Shown here: piece after piece, positions 25,896-34,773 of the stretch
How positions within the stretch are numbered: position 1 is the first letter of the stretch
Layout: each line of letters begins with the position of its first letter
Source: Muribaculaceae bacterium
GTDB lineage: Bacteria; Bacteroidota; Bacteroidia; Bacteroidales; Muribaculaceae
NCBI GenBank assembly: GCA_017940245.1
Contig: JAGAYZ010000045.1
Span: 1 to 62,688 of the forward strand
Length of the DNA stretch: 62,688 bases
Reading direction: 5' to 3'
Translations under genes and position numbers: made by a program
Notes under the pieces: model-generated
Database searches by the model: none
Seen by the model: only the letters and a program-made list of their open reading frames with translations
What the model was told of the DNA's origin: nothing

Positions 25896-28097
25896 TTACA
25901 CTTTCAGAATCAAGTTGATGATGGCGTTCACATCTTCCACATCAATCTTGCCGTCGTTGTTCACGTCGGCACCACCGTCATAGTCGGCTGCGGTTTTTGT
26001 CTTGAGGATGATGTTAATCACAGCATTCACGTCCTCTACATCCACTTTGCCATCGCCATTCACATCGCCGGTAGAGTAGGCAGGGCCACCGGGCTCGCCC
26101 TCATAGTAAATCGTAAAGTTATCCACATAGCAAGGAGCAGTCTTGCTGCCGCCGGTCATCGTCACGCGGAACATCACAGGCGCGTCATTGGTTAGTTCCA
26201 CATTCCAGTAAGACGTATAGGATGAAGACTTCGACACTTGCAAAGTTGTGAGTCCGGTAGAAGTTTTAGCATTAATCCACTTTATGCCACCATCAATAGA
26301 ATACAGCAAGGCCATTTTAGCCACTTCGCTCGAAGTGTTGTTCACATCAAAAGTCACTTGATACATATCGTAATAGACGGGGGTTGTCATCTGCAGCACA
26401 CTTGGATTCTTCAGTGCCACGGCGCGATTACTTTCATCTATGATTTGCATTTGACATAGCACCAAACTCCAATCGGCGATATCACCGGTAGCGGTGAATG
26501 GTGACTCGGTCGAAACAGGTATCTTGTCAAACGTTTCTACCAATGTTTTCTCGGTTCCTGCCTTGATTACGTTAAAACTAATCACTCCATTGGTCTCCCG
26601 AATTGCCATTATTGAGTAACTATTAGCCGTGCCGTTCCAAGTTCTTAAACTAGGCTTGCTGTTATTGGTGATATTGACTATACCCATCGTGCCAGGGAAC
26701 GCATCACTACCATAATCGCCAGAAGTTGTATTACCGGCACGAAGCAACTCATAATAGTTGTGATCTGAGTAATTGTTCACTGAATTGGTCACCCAACGTA
26801 AGCCCAATGTGGAATCACAACGAGCCACTATCAGGCCGTGACCAGGAAGATACTTGTCCCATTTAGAGGTTTTTTGGCGATTTTCCAGTGTAAAAAACTC
26901 CTTGTTCACCGGCGAGCGTAGAATGAATCCCTCATTACTGTCGCCCAAAGCGTTCAGCGTATAACTACCCTCTCCTGCAATGCGTGGAGGCAAAGCAAAT
27001 CCCAGCGCGTAACGTTCAAAGATACTATATCCGGCGGGAGTGCGACTATTGTTCAGATAACCGCCACTGGCCATGATGTCCCAAGAACCCGGATGATGCG
27101 ACTGGCCATTCTTTTCATAGTCGGCATCATACATGTCGGGATAGCCCAGCACATGGGTAAACTCGTGGCAGAACGTACCCACACCATCTACCTGATTACT
27201 GCCGAAATACCCACCCATCTCGGTTGAGCATGAATACTTGTCAATGCGCTTCCCATCGTAGGTTCCAGTTCCCAAACTTGAACTTTCATGAGGCCACAGC
27301 AGGCCACTGGGGTTCCCACCAATGTTTGAGCCATAACCGGCCACTACAAAGCACACGTTATCCACATAGCCATCGCCATCACCATCGTAAAGGCTAAAGT
27401 CTACTGCACTATTCATTTTCGATAATACCTCACGAAATGCTTTAGGACTATTGTCTCTGAATTCTTGGGCTTTATAACTCACCGACACCGGGCCCACAAT
27501 ATCAAACTGTGGATCAAACTGGCCCATGGAATTATCATAGAAATAGTCGCGCACACTACCAGTCCACGTTCCATAATTGCCAAAACTCACCTGTGTGAAA
27601 TTTTTAGCATTGATTATTTCATTATAGAACTGAACAGCATTGTTCCCCATCGAGAACTTTGTGTCGCTAGGCTCAACTAGGAAAATGAGGCCACGAAACT
27701 TATCTAAATCAAACTTGCGGGCAAAAACTGGTCCCTGAGCGGCGGCACGGGCACGTTTAGACTCGGCTACGCTGGCTAGGTTGGTCAATCCGAGCTGTGT
27801 GTTGGCCAACAACGCTTCTTCGGTAGCACTACGCTGACCGGCATCGTGAGCCATCACACCTGACTCTTTTAGTCCATCGCCACTGCGAACGGCATATACC
27901 CAGCCACCATCAGCAGTCTGCATGATGGTGTAGCCATCCAAGGTGGTGTGAAAGTGGTAAAACTCATCACCACACAATTTTAACGTGAGTTGCGTGCCAT
28001 CTGGCTGGCTCACAACTACGGGCATTGGATTAGCAGGAATCGCATGGGCGGCAAAGGCCAACGTTCCTGCTACCAGAATTGAAAATAATTTCTTCAT
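25896..28097 (-). CDS. Secreted M6 family metalloprotease with dockerin tail (copy C)
   Basis: Third member, 733 residues. Signal peptide MKKLFSILVAGTLAFAAHA. Zinc site HEFTHVLGYPD (His311, Glu312, His315) and Ca-loop-like YDGDGDGYVDNV precede it. The post-catalytic region matches copy A over long stretches (VALKNPSVLQMTTPVYY against VAMKNPSVLQMTTPLYY). The dockerin tail is at 25896-26069. Synonymous positions look more A/T-rich than in copy A, so the two have drifted at the DNA level while protein similarity remained. A 135-bp AT-rich space upstream (28098-28232) probably holds its promoter, but I cannot place a consensus box there with confidence. Confidence 0.9.
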   Translation of the reverse strand: MKKLFSILVAGTLAFAAHAIPANPMPVVVSQPDGTQLTLKLCGDEFYHFHTTLDGYTIMQTADGGWVYAVRSGDGLKESGVMAHDAGQRSATEEALLANTQLGLTNLASVAESKRARAAAQGPVFARKFDLDKFRGLIFLVEPSDTKFSMGNNAVQFYNEIINAKNFTQVSFGNYGTWTGSVRDYFYDNSMGQFDPQFDIVGPVSVSYKAQEFRDNSPKAFREVLSKMNSAVDFSLYDGDGDGYVDNVCFVVAGYGSNIGGNPSGLLWPHESSSLGTGTYDGKRIDKYSCSTEMGGYFGSNQVDGVGTFCHEFTHVLGYPDMYDADYEKNGQSHHPGSWDIMASGGYLNNSRTPAGYSIFERYALGFALPPRIAGEGSYTLNALGDSNEGFILRSPVNKEFFTLENRQKTSKWDKYLPGHGLIVARCDSTLGLRWVTNSVNNYSDHNYYELLRAGNTTSGDYGSDAFPGTMGIVNITNNSKPSLRTWNGTANSYSIMAIRETNGVISFNVIKAGTEKTLVETFDKIPVSTESPFTATGDIADWSLVLCQMQIIDESNRAVALKNPSVLQMTTPVYYDMYQVTFDVNNTSSEVAKMALLYSIDGGIKWINAKTSTGLTTLQVSKSSSYTSYWNVELTNDAPVMFRVTMTGGSKTAPCYVDNFTIYYEGEPGGPAYSTGDVNGDGKVDVEDVNAVINIILKTKTAADYDGGADVNNDGKIDVEDVNAIINLILKV

Positions 28098-28232
28098 TAT
28101 CGTTTTTATTTTGTTTTTTCAGATTTTCTTCGTGATTATCTGGGTACTTACCCAATGTGATGCAAAATTGCGAAAAAAAACGCAAACTGCCAATTTCAAA
28201 CCGCTATTTTAACGTATTTTGCAGGCTCAAGC

Positions 28233-30332
28233 TCACCATTCGAGTGGAACTGTTAATTTAAACGTAATATTTCGTCCCATATTGTAAACGCCTCGACGGC
28301 CGGTGACCGGATTCACATCGGCCATTTTCAAGCGGCTCAGATGGTTTTGATAGGCTTTATCGGTGAGGTTATTGGCAATGATGGCCAGAGTAGCCACCCG
28401 GCGGCCACGACACATGATGTCGGTCCCGGCCGAGGCATTGAGCAGTGCATAGGCCGGAGTGGCCGTCTCGGTGCCATGGGCCGCATAGAAATGGTCTTGC
28501 TTGAAAGTATAATCCACACCCACCGCCACATAGGCATTGTTGAGCACGCGGCCATCGTGTGTGAATTCATATTTCACATCGGTGCGCCACCGCGGAGCCG
28601 GCGTGAACGGCAGGTTGCGGCTATCACCCGACTGATGCAGTTGCACGGCTCGCACCATATCGAACGAAGTGCCCAGGTGTAAATGATGCGTGGGGTGAAC
28701 ATCCACGGCCAGCTCCCCGCCCCACAAGCGGCTGTCACCGCTATCGAAACGATAGGTGTCGTAGTCCTCTTCCACCACCTCATTCACGCGGTGCAAAAAG
28801 ATGTAATTATCTATGTGGCTGGCAAACAGTGCCAGTTGCACCGACACGATATTGCTCGTGAAGTCGGCCCCCAAGTCTAATTGCAGGCTATATTCAGGTT
28901 TGAGACGCGAGTCGCCCAGTTCATAACGCACCGAGCCTTCGTGCACGCCATTGGAGGTGAGCTCGCTGATGTTGGGTGCACGGAAACCGCGTGAAAGGTT
29001 GGCTCGCAGGTCCCAGTGAGGGCCGGCATGCAACACGGCTCCCACGCTACCGGTCACACCACCGAAGTTGCGCGTCAGGTCGCTAAAACGCACATTGCCG
29101 TCTTCCTCGAGTGCCTTGCTGTGCAAGTGGCGATGGTCGTAACGCAGACCGCCGCTCAGTGTCCATCGCTCAAATTCACGCGTGGCCGTGGCAAAGATGC
29201 CGACATCCAGCAGATTATAGTCGGGAATCAGAAATTCCTCGCCGCCGTTGAGCGAGCGCTGATACATTCCGCCCACGCCGCCGGTCACACGCCAGCCGCT
29301 CAACAGTCCCGTCACATAGTGCACGTTATAACTCAGAGTGTGTAACTTGAAATAGAGTTCATATTCGTCGGGATGGTCGGCATCTTCAAATTCCTGACGG
29401 CGGTTCAACTGGTATCCGAGCAGGGCATTCAGTTTGCCGCTCCCCAGTGCCAGAGTGTTGTCCCAAGCCGCCTTGTAGTGATACACCTGCTGGTAGGGCA
29501 TGCCGTGGCCATACTGTTTGCGCTGACCATACTCGCACACGAGTTGGCCGGTTTCAGCATCCCGCTCGCCCTCGACAATGCTGGGAGTGATATTGTAGTA
29601 ACTCAACGTGAGACGCGAGTGCCCCCAGTGGCGATTGACGCCACCCATGAGCTGGGCCGCACGCTCGTGAAACTGGCTGTTGGGCACATAGCCATCGTAG
29701 CGGTTTTTGTAGGCGTGCGCCCATTTTTCACTATAACGCGCGTTCCACACGTTGCCGCCCTTGTTGCCCGAGAAATAGAGCGAATAGTCTACTAGCCCGT
29801 TATTGGTCTGGTATTCACTCGAGAGACCGACACGGATTTTGCCCTGCGGCACGATGGGCGATGAATTGAAACGCAGCACGCCGGCCAGGGCATCGCTGCC
29901 ATAGACCAGGCTACCAGGGCCTTTGAGCACTTCTACCGAACTCACGCTGGCGGCATCGATTTCAATGCCGTGCTCGTCGCCCCATTGCTGGCCTTCTTGA
30001 CGGATGCCGTCGTTCACCACCACGATGCGGTTATAGCCCAAGCCGCGAATCACGGGCTTGGAAATGCCGCTGCCGGTGGTGAGTTGCGACACGCCCGGCA
30101 TGGTGGCCACTGCATCGATGATATTGGTGGACGAGGTCGCTTCCAGCTGGCGCGCAGTGAGCAGCGACACCGGTGCCGTAGATTCTTTTAACTTGGTGGC
30201 TCCCGTTGAGCCGGTCACTACCACTTCTTTCAGGTCAAGATGACGGTAAAACACATCGCTAGTGTCGGCAGGCTCTTGGCACCACGCCTGCATTCCTATC
30301 CCGGCGATGAGCAGGAATATATATTGTCTCAT
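28233..30332 (-). CDS. TonB-dependent outer membrane receptor (probable metal/siderophore type)
   Basis: Outer-membrane active transporter of 699 residues. Signal peptide MRQYIFLLIAGIGMQAWCQ; TonB-box-like DLKEVVVTGSTG (about residues 33-44); plug domain with PVIRGLGYNRIVVVNDGIRQEGQQWGDEHG and VEVLKGPGSLVYGSDALAGV; then a 22-strand barrel ending FKLTVPLEW with terminal aromatic Trp. It lacks the SusC-type N-terminal extension and has no SusD partner, so a small ligand (metal, haem, siderophore or vitamin) is more likely than a glycan. The gene just upstream encodes a Cys/His-rich membrane protein, which points to a metal. The ligand is inference. Confidence 0.9.
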   Translation of the reverse strand: MRQYIFLLIAGIGMQAWCQEPADTSDVFYRHLDLKEVVVTGSTGATKLKESTAPVSLLTARQLEATSSTNIIDAVATMPGVSQLTTGSGISKPVIRGLGYNRIVVVNDGIRQEGQQWGDEHGIEIDAASVSSVEVLKGPGSLVYGSDALAGVLRFNSSPIVPQGKIRVGLSSEYQTNNGLVDYSLYFSGNKGGNVWNARYSEKWAHAYKNRYDGYVPNSQFHERAAQLMGGVNRHWGHSRLTLSYYNITPSIVEGERDAETGQLVCEYGQRKQYGHGMPYQQVYHYKAAWDNTLALGSGKLNALLGYQLNRRQEFEDADHPDEYELYFKLHTLSYNVHYVTGLLSGWRVTGGVGGMYQRSLNGGEEFLIPDYNLLDVGIFATATREFERWTLSGGLRYDHRHLHSKALEEDGNVRFSDLTRNFGGVTGSVGAVLHAGPHWDLRANLSRGFRAPNISELTSNGVHEGSVRYELGDSRLKPEYSLQLDLGADFTSNIVSVQLALFASHIDNYIFLHRVNEVVEEDYDTYRFDSGDSRLWGGELAVDVHPTHHLHLGTSFDMVRAVQLHQSGDSRNLPFTPAPRWRTDVKYEFTHDGRVLNNAYVAVGVDYTFKQDHFYAAHGTETATPAYALLNASAGTDIMCRGRRVATLAIIANNLTDKAYQNHLSRLKMADVNPVTGRRGVYNMGRNITFKLTVPLEW

Positions 30333-30432
30333 TCTGTAACGTATTAATAATGACTATGTAAGATTACACCACACCCATGCGCCCCTTGGGCACACGTGAG
30401 CACAGTGATGTAAAAGATTTATATCGCTGGGG

Positions 30433-30780
30433 TTACAGAATGGTTGGCGGAGCGCGAAGCGACGGGATAGACCGCTGTTCAATCGCCGAGAAGGCCCGAA
30501 CAGCTGGCACCACCACGGCCACCAACTCGCGCTCGCAAACCAGGGCCTGGAGTGACTGGGCGCCCACAAAGCGCTCGCTCACAAAACGGCACAGCACACA
30601 GTCGTCGACCGATGCCGTGTGCTGCGTGATGTGGCCTGCATGATGGACATGCTCCACACACTGGTCGCAATCGATGTTGCTGGCAGGCTCGCAGTGGATA
30701 TGGAAACACGTGAGCACTATCATCGGTACGAATACCGACAACAGTATCCAGGCGGATATTTGCTCCTTGCGTTTCATCAT
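30433..30780 (-). CDS. Small Cys/His-rich membrane protein upstream of the TonB receptor
   Basis: Unrecognised protein of 115 residues from the ATG at 30780 (a second ATG follows directly at 30777). An N-terminal membrane helix or uncleaved signal (ISAWILLSVFVPMIVLTCF) is followed by a metal-binding-looking stretch: HIHCEP, DCDQCVEHVHHAGH, HTASVDDCVLCRF. A second hydrophobic stretch follows (VAVVVPAVRAF). The spacing of Cys and His suggests an exported zinc- or copper-binding segment. The TonB receptor gene starts 100 bp downstream on the same strand, so both are probably one transcription unit. The -7 box TACTTTTG ends exactly 5 nt before the ATG. A frame open to an earlier ATG at 30804 would begin upstream of the promoter and was rejected. 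Confidence 0.65.
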   Translation of the reverse strand: MMKRKEQISAWILLSVFVPMIVLTCFHIHCEPASNIDCDQCVEHVHHAGHITQHTASVDDCVLCRFVSERFVGAQSLQALVCERELVAVVVPAVRAFSAIEQRSIPSLRAPPTIL

Positions 30781-30785
30781 TGCCA

Positions 30786-30793
30786 CAAAAGTA
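30786..30793 (-). promoter_or_regulatory. -7 box of the Cys/His-rich protein / TonB receptor unit
   Basis: TACTTTTG on the minus strand, ending 5 nt before ATG 30780. A TTTG lies 22 nt further upstream, slightly beyond the usual 19-21 nt. Predicts a transcript starting at or next to the ATG. Confidence 0.55.
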
Positions 30794-30849
30794 GCAACTT
30801 TCATGCGATCTGAAACAAATTCATTTCCAATATTATTAATTATTAACCT

Positions 30850-32733
30850 TTACTTTTTGCTATCATCGACTACCACACTGCCGGTGCAGGCACGACCGGT
30901 GATGTGGCGCCGCACGCAGCGCAACGGTGGTGCAAACACCGGCACGCGCAGTGGTGCAGCCACACGTCCGCGCACTCGCAACCGGTTCACCAGGAAACCG
31001 TGGCAACTCTGTCCGCGCTCACCCAGCAAGTCCAGCTTCAGTTCCACATCATCGCCATAGACGTGCCACACCACTTGCCGCGGAGGCTGAGCGCAAGCCA
31101 CCGGCGCACTGAGCCACTCCACATCCATCATCGCCACTTGCTCGCGCGTCAAATCGCGCACGGTGCCCCGTTCGTCAATGGCCAGAGCATGCGTGATGTC
31201 ACTATAGAGATGCGTGGCTGCGAGCGAGCGCTCGACAAGGTCACCAGTCGCGGTGAGCACGCGTGCATGCTCCTGAGCATCCAAGCACCACAGCTCGCCA
31301 TGCTCGGCATCCCAGGCCAAGTGGGCCACAACGGCATTGCGCGCCATGATGGTCACCGTGCTGGCGCGCAAGCGACACAAATGCCCGCGCGACGACATGA
31401 AAAAGATGTCGCGGTCGCCCTCTACAGGCACGCATCCCAGGGCCAGGATGGTGCGGTCAAGCAATCGGGGTTCTCCATAGATGCCTTGCGAGGTGAGCGG
31501 CAATGCGTAGATGCCCTCGGCGGTGAACAGATACACAGGATAACGCCCGAAACCACCCGAATAAAGCGAGCGAGGCACCGCAGCAAGACCCAGTATGGCT
31601 GAGCCGGTCACTCGATAAGAACGCGCGGTCACCAGCGGATTGGCCGGTGCGCTGGTGGTCATCAGTCCGGTGGCATCGGCACAATAGAGGCGACCATTGC
31701 ACACCAGCGAGGCCACAATGCCACGCGTCGTGTCGAAGCGAGCCGCATCACACTGCTGGCCGCTGAGCGCGATGGATGCCGGCACGGCATCGGGCACCCA
31801 CCGGCCTTGCGCCAGCGCATCCAGGTCGCTGCAGGTGGCTAGCACCGTCCATAACGACCGGTCCATCTGTGCCTGCGCTTGTGCCGCTGTGCGGCCCGGA
31901 AAACCATAGTCCAGCACAGGCACACGACCTGCGCTGCTGTTTAGACATCGGTAGTGGATGGCGGCGGTAGTTTCCACCACATCGGCCGGCGTAGTGGCCA
32001 GAATGTCCACTGCCTTAATCATCGATTTCCAGGCATTGCCCGGACCGCTATTGACTGTCACTTGCAGGCCGTAGACGCCTAGCGCGAGAGTGGTGGCGGG
32101 CACACCGATGCCTTTACCCCCATCCACAGTGACATCGACGGTGACCCAGGGGGCATTGGACAGGCGCGCCATTCCCAGCGTGACGGGGGCACTCATCCAC
32201 AGATAGCTGTCGTCCCATAGCCTCACGCCATAGCGCACCTGCATGGGTGCATAGTGCATGCCGGCGGCAGCCGCCTGGCCGGTGAGTGTGCTCCACGCGG
32301 TGCGCAGGCTGGTGGTGAGTGCTTTCACATCGGCAGCCTGCAAGGGGGCCTGCCATGTAGAGTATGGCTCGGCAAACGCCAATGCCGGTAGCGAGGCCGA
32401 CAATGTGCCGCGGTCTTGCTCGGCAAGAGTGAGCGAGGGAATGGCATCGGCGGCACGCACCGGTTCATAGGTCGTAGTGCCACGCAGCAAGTAGAGCGTG
32501 CCCAGGCTCGCAGTGACCACCACCAGGTCGCCTACCCGGTGCAACCCCACCACATGACCCGGCACTGCCGCCAGTGGCACGCCATCATAACACACATTGC
32601 CGTCGCAGAGCGTCAGCATCCGGTCTTCGTCAACCAACGCCAGCCGGTGCCCGGCAGGAATTTCACTCACAGCTTGCGGCAGGCCGGTTACCACCAGGGC
32701 ACCGGTTTCTTCATCTTTTCTCAGGTTTTTCAT
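30850..32733 (-). CDS. Phage-structural-like protein paired with terminase
   Basis: Protein of 627 residues with no signal peptide or membrane segment and no enzyme motif. The sequence is made of short beta-strands with repeated hydrophobic/Gly patterns, suggesting a propeller or repetitive beta-structure. The segment FGRYPVYLFTAEGIYALP, followed by SQGIYGEPRLLDR, resembles from memory a recurrent motif (FPLYAFTTEGVWALE...) in uncharacterised structural proteins of Bacteroidetes tailed phages. It lies 58 bp downstream of the large terminase on the same strand and both are probably cotranscribed. It uses many GC-rich codons, like its neighbours, so it is not a recent arrival. The function is unknown; the phage origin is inference from the motif and neighbour. 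Confidence 0.6.
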   Translation of the reverse strand: MKNLRKDEETGALVVTGLPQAVSEIPAGHRLALVDEDRMLTLCDGNVCYDGVPLAAVPGHVVGLHRVGDLVVVTASLGTLYLLRGTTTYEPVRAADAIPSLTLAEQDRGTLSASLPALAFAEPYSTWQAPLQAADVKALTTSLRTAWSTLTGQAAAAGMHYAPMQVRYGVRLWDDSYLWMSAPVTLGMARLSNAPWVTVDVTVDGGKGIGVPATTLALGVYGLQVTVNSGPGNAWKSMIKAVDILATTPADVVETTAAIHYRCLNSSAGRVPVLDYGFPGRTAAQAQAQMDRSLWTVLATCSDLDALAQGRWVPDAVPASIALSGQQCDAARFDTTRGIVASLVCNGRLYCADATGLMTTSAPANPLVTARSYRVTGSAILGLAAVPRSLYSGGFGRYPVYLFTAEGIYALPLTSQGIYGEPRLLDRTILALGCVPVEGDRDIFFMSSRGHLCRLRASTVTIMARNAVVAHLAWDAEHGELWCLDAQEHARVLTATGDLVERSLAATHLYSDITHALAIDERGTVRDLTREQVAMMDVEWLSAPVACAQPPRQVVWHVYGDDVELKLDLLGERGQSCHGFLVNRLRVRGRVAAPLRVPVFAPPLRCVRRHITGRACTGSVVVDDSKK

Positions 32734-32791
32734 CGTATCAAATTTTAATCAAATATCTAAAAATCCAGAATTTACAGAAAAACTAGGCCCT

Positions 32792-34618
32792 CTAGAAAAC
32801 CGGGGCCAGCACCGCCATGTCGGCAGAGCTGAGCGTAGCCCGTGGCGACACATTGCTGTGAGCCACCCACAGAGCGATGGCTCGCGTGATGAGGATGTCG
32901 TCGTGATGTCCTTTCTTCGCCTCATAGCCGCCGTTGCCGGTCTGCTCATAAGTGGCCATCTCGTCGATTGCCTGTGAGTCGCGCTCCACATAGGTGCCGT
33001 CGCGCACAGCGGCAATGAGGTTGTAGATCATATTCCGCTTGGTGCGCACGTTGGTGTGAAAACCATAATTCACCGTGTCGCGCCGGTACACGGCCGGATA
33101 ACTGCGCGCCACCTCGTGAAGCAGAAACTTCCCGTCGTTGCCCTCGGTACCTCGTCCCGTTTCCAGCGTATTGCTTTCGACCACCAGTGTCGCGCGGTGA
33201 TAGAACGTGGCCACCTGGGCGGCCTTCCACGCCAGCAGGTCGTGGTCCAGATGCCCTCGCCACTGTGCCACCACCTCGGGCCTGCGGCAAAACGGGTCGC
33301 GCACATCAAGCACGGCGATAACCGAGTAGTCGGCTTGGTCGCTACGGCCGCCAATGTCCACAGCCACCACATAACGCCCGCCCAGCTCGGGCATGCGCCA
33401 CACCTTCATCAGCCCCGAGGCGGCATCCACCCAGTGCACGTTGCGCACGGTCTTGTAGTCGGCTTCGACGTCGCCCGTGTGCTGTGGCGGCTGGCAGTGC
33501 CGGCGCAGCCGCTCCAGGTGCTCGCGGTCGAACACGCCATGGTCGGTGGCCACAAAGGCTTCGGTGTCGGTCGTGGGAAACTCGGCCATCATAGCGGCAT
33601 GGCTGGCGGCTTCTTTGCGCTTGTCGTGATACCACTGAATCATCTCCAAAGTGCGACCGTCGTGCCACAAACGCCGCTCGTAGTCGTCCATCGTGTCCCA
33701 CAAGTGCTGCACGTCGCCCACTGGCGCACGATACAATTCTATCTCGTACCACGGCACGAACACGGGCACCTTGTCGCTCTGCCCACTACAGGCGCGCAAC
33801 CACTCGGTGTGGAAAAACTGGCCCACCCCGTTGGCCGTTGACTCCAGTGCCACGACGGTGTCGGGCGTGCGCGTGACCGTGCCGTTGACCGTGCGCATCA
33901 CGTCCTGGGGCGAATGCATGGCGGTTTCGGGCCAGAAAGCCACCTCGGTAAGGTGCGCCATGGCCAGACTGTAGCCACGCACGGCGTCCTCGCTCACGGC
34001 TGTACCCATGATGACCAGGCAGTCGCGCCCGGTGAGCACCTGCACGTCGCTACTGCCTTCAAAGTTCTTGAATTCAACGCGCACGTCATCGTCAAGCAAT
34101 TCGCGCGGATAGTGACGCAGCAGCAAGCGATACATACCCTTGATGCTGCGGGCACTCTGCCGCAGGTGGCCGCAGATGAGGCTGTTCCACCCCGTGTGAC
34201 GCACCAGCTGCATCCACGCCATATACATCTGCACCAGCGTGGAACCGCCCCACTGCCGCGCCTTGAGCAGGATGAGGCGCACGGGGAGGCCGGCCATGCG
34301 CTGCTCCTCCATCACGGCCAGCACACGGCGCTGTGGAGCATTGAGGCGGAAACGAATGGGCCGACCAGTGAGTTTGTCGCGCACGGTGGCACACGTGGAG
34401 CACCAGTATTCAAAATCATGCTGCACACGCAGGCGGCGTTGCTCCAGTGGAGCTAGCAAGGCATAGCCAGGACACTCTTCAAGCACAGCTTGCGGCACCC
34501 ACACGCCATCCACCTGCACTCGGCTTCCACAACAGCCTACACCCTTTTCCGGGTCGTAGGGCACTTGTAACGCGGCTTTACGCCGCTCGTTTTCCATGAT
34601 AATTTCTTTCATTTCCAT
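32792..34618 (-). CDS. Phage-type terminase large subunit (orphan)
   Basis: DNA-packaging ATPase/nuclease of 608 residues with both domains apparently intact. ATPase: Walker-A-like KARQWGGST (119-127), Walker-B-like MAHLTEVAFW with Glu225, and coupling motif LESTANG (258-264). RNase-H-like nuclease: VVAVDIGGRSD (Asp421), VVESN (Glu481) and HHDD (Asp573/574). A Cys cluster near the N-terminus (GVGCCG) and YWCSTC may bind metal. The start at 34618 is preferred because a -7 box TACCTTTG ends 5 nt before it, which excludes the longer in-frame start at 34645. An alternative ATG at 34597 has an AAAGAA upstream. No portal, capsid, protease, integrase or small terminase lies nearby. Confidence 0.85.
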   Translation of the reverse strand: MEMKEIIMENERRKAALQVPYDPEKGVGCCGSRVQVDGVWVPQAVLEECPGYALLAPLEQRRLRVQHDFEYWCSTCATVRDKLTGRPIRFRLNAPQRRVLAVMEEQRMAGLPVRLILLKARQWGGSTLVQMYMAWMQLVRHTGWNSLICGHLRQSARSIKGMYRLLLRHYPRELLDDDVRVEFKNFEGSSDVQVLTGRDCLVIMGTAVSEDAVRGYSLAMAHLTEVAFWPETAMHSPQDVMRTVNGTVTRTPDTVVALESTANGVGQFFHTEWLRACSGQSDKVPVFVPWYEIELYRAPVGDVQHLWDTMDDYERRLWHDGRTLEMIQWYHDKRKEAASHAAMMAEFPTTDTEAFVATDHGVFDREHLERLRRHCQPPQHTGDVEADYKTVRNVHWVDAASGLMKVWRMPELGGRYVVAVDIGGRSDQADYSVIAVLDVRDPFCRRPEVVAQWRGHLDHDLLAWKAAQVATFYHRATLVVESNTLETGRGTEGNDGKFLLHEVARSYPAVYRRDTVNYGFHTNVRTKRNMIYNLIAAVRDGTYVERDSQAIDEMATYEQTGNGGYEAKKGHHDDILITRAIALWVAHSNVSPRATLSSADMAVLAPVF

Positions 34619-34623
34619 GGCGG

Positions 34624-34631
34624 CAAAGGTA
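34624..34631 (-). promoter_or_regulatory. -7 box of the orphan terminase unit
   Basis: TACCTTTG on the minus strand with an ATTG -33-like element 21 nt upstream. It ends 5 nt before ATG 34618, predicting a leaderless or near-leaderless mRNA. It shows the terminase pair has its own host-type promoter. Confidence 0.6.
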
Positions 34632-34691
34632 GTGCGTCCACCCATCGGACGGCAATGCCAACCGCGGTCACCACGCCCGTCAACACACGAA

Positions 34692-34724
34692 GAGGGGGGA
34701 TGGCTTTCACAGCCACCCCCCCTC
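34692..34724. terminator. GC-rich hairpin after the dockerin protein gene
   Basis: GAGGGGGG-A-TGGCT pairs with AGCCA-CCCCCCCTC around a 5-nt loop, between the stop of the dockerin gene (34774) and the terminase promoter. It is strong but has no U-tract on either strand, so terminator function is probable rather than certain. Confidence 0.5.
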
Positions 34725-34773
34725 GGGACAAATATGTTAAGAAACTGCTTATTTCATAACATGATTGCGGTCA

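Noticed and set aside
30850-34618. A complete prophage
   Set aside because: Only the terminase and one partner are present; no integrase, portal, capsid, tail or lysis genes and no attachment repeats were seen.
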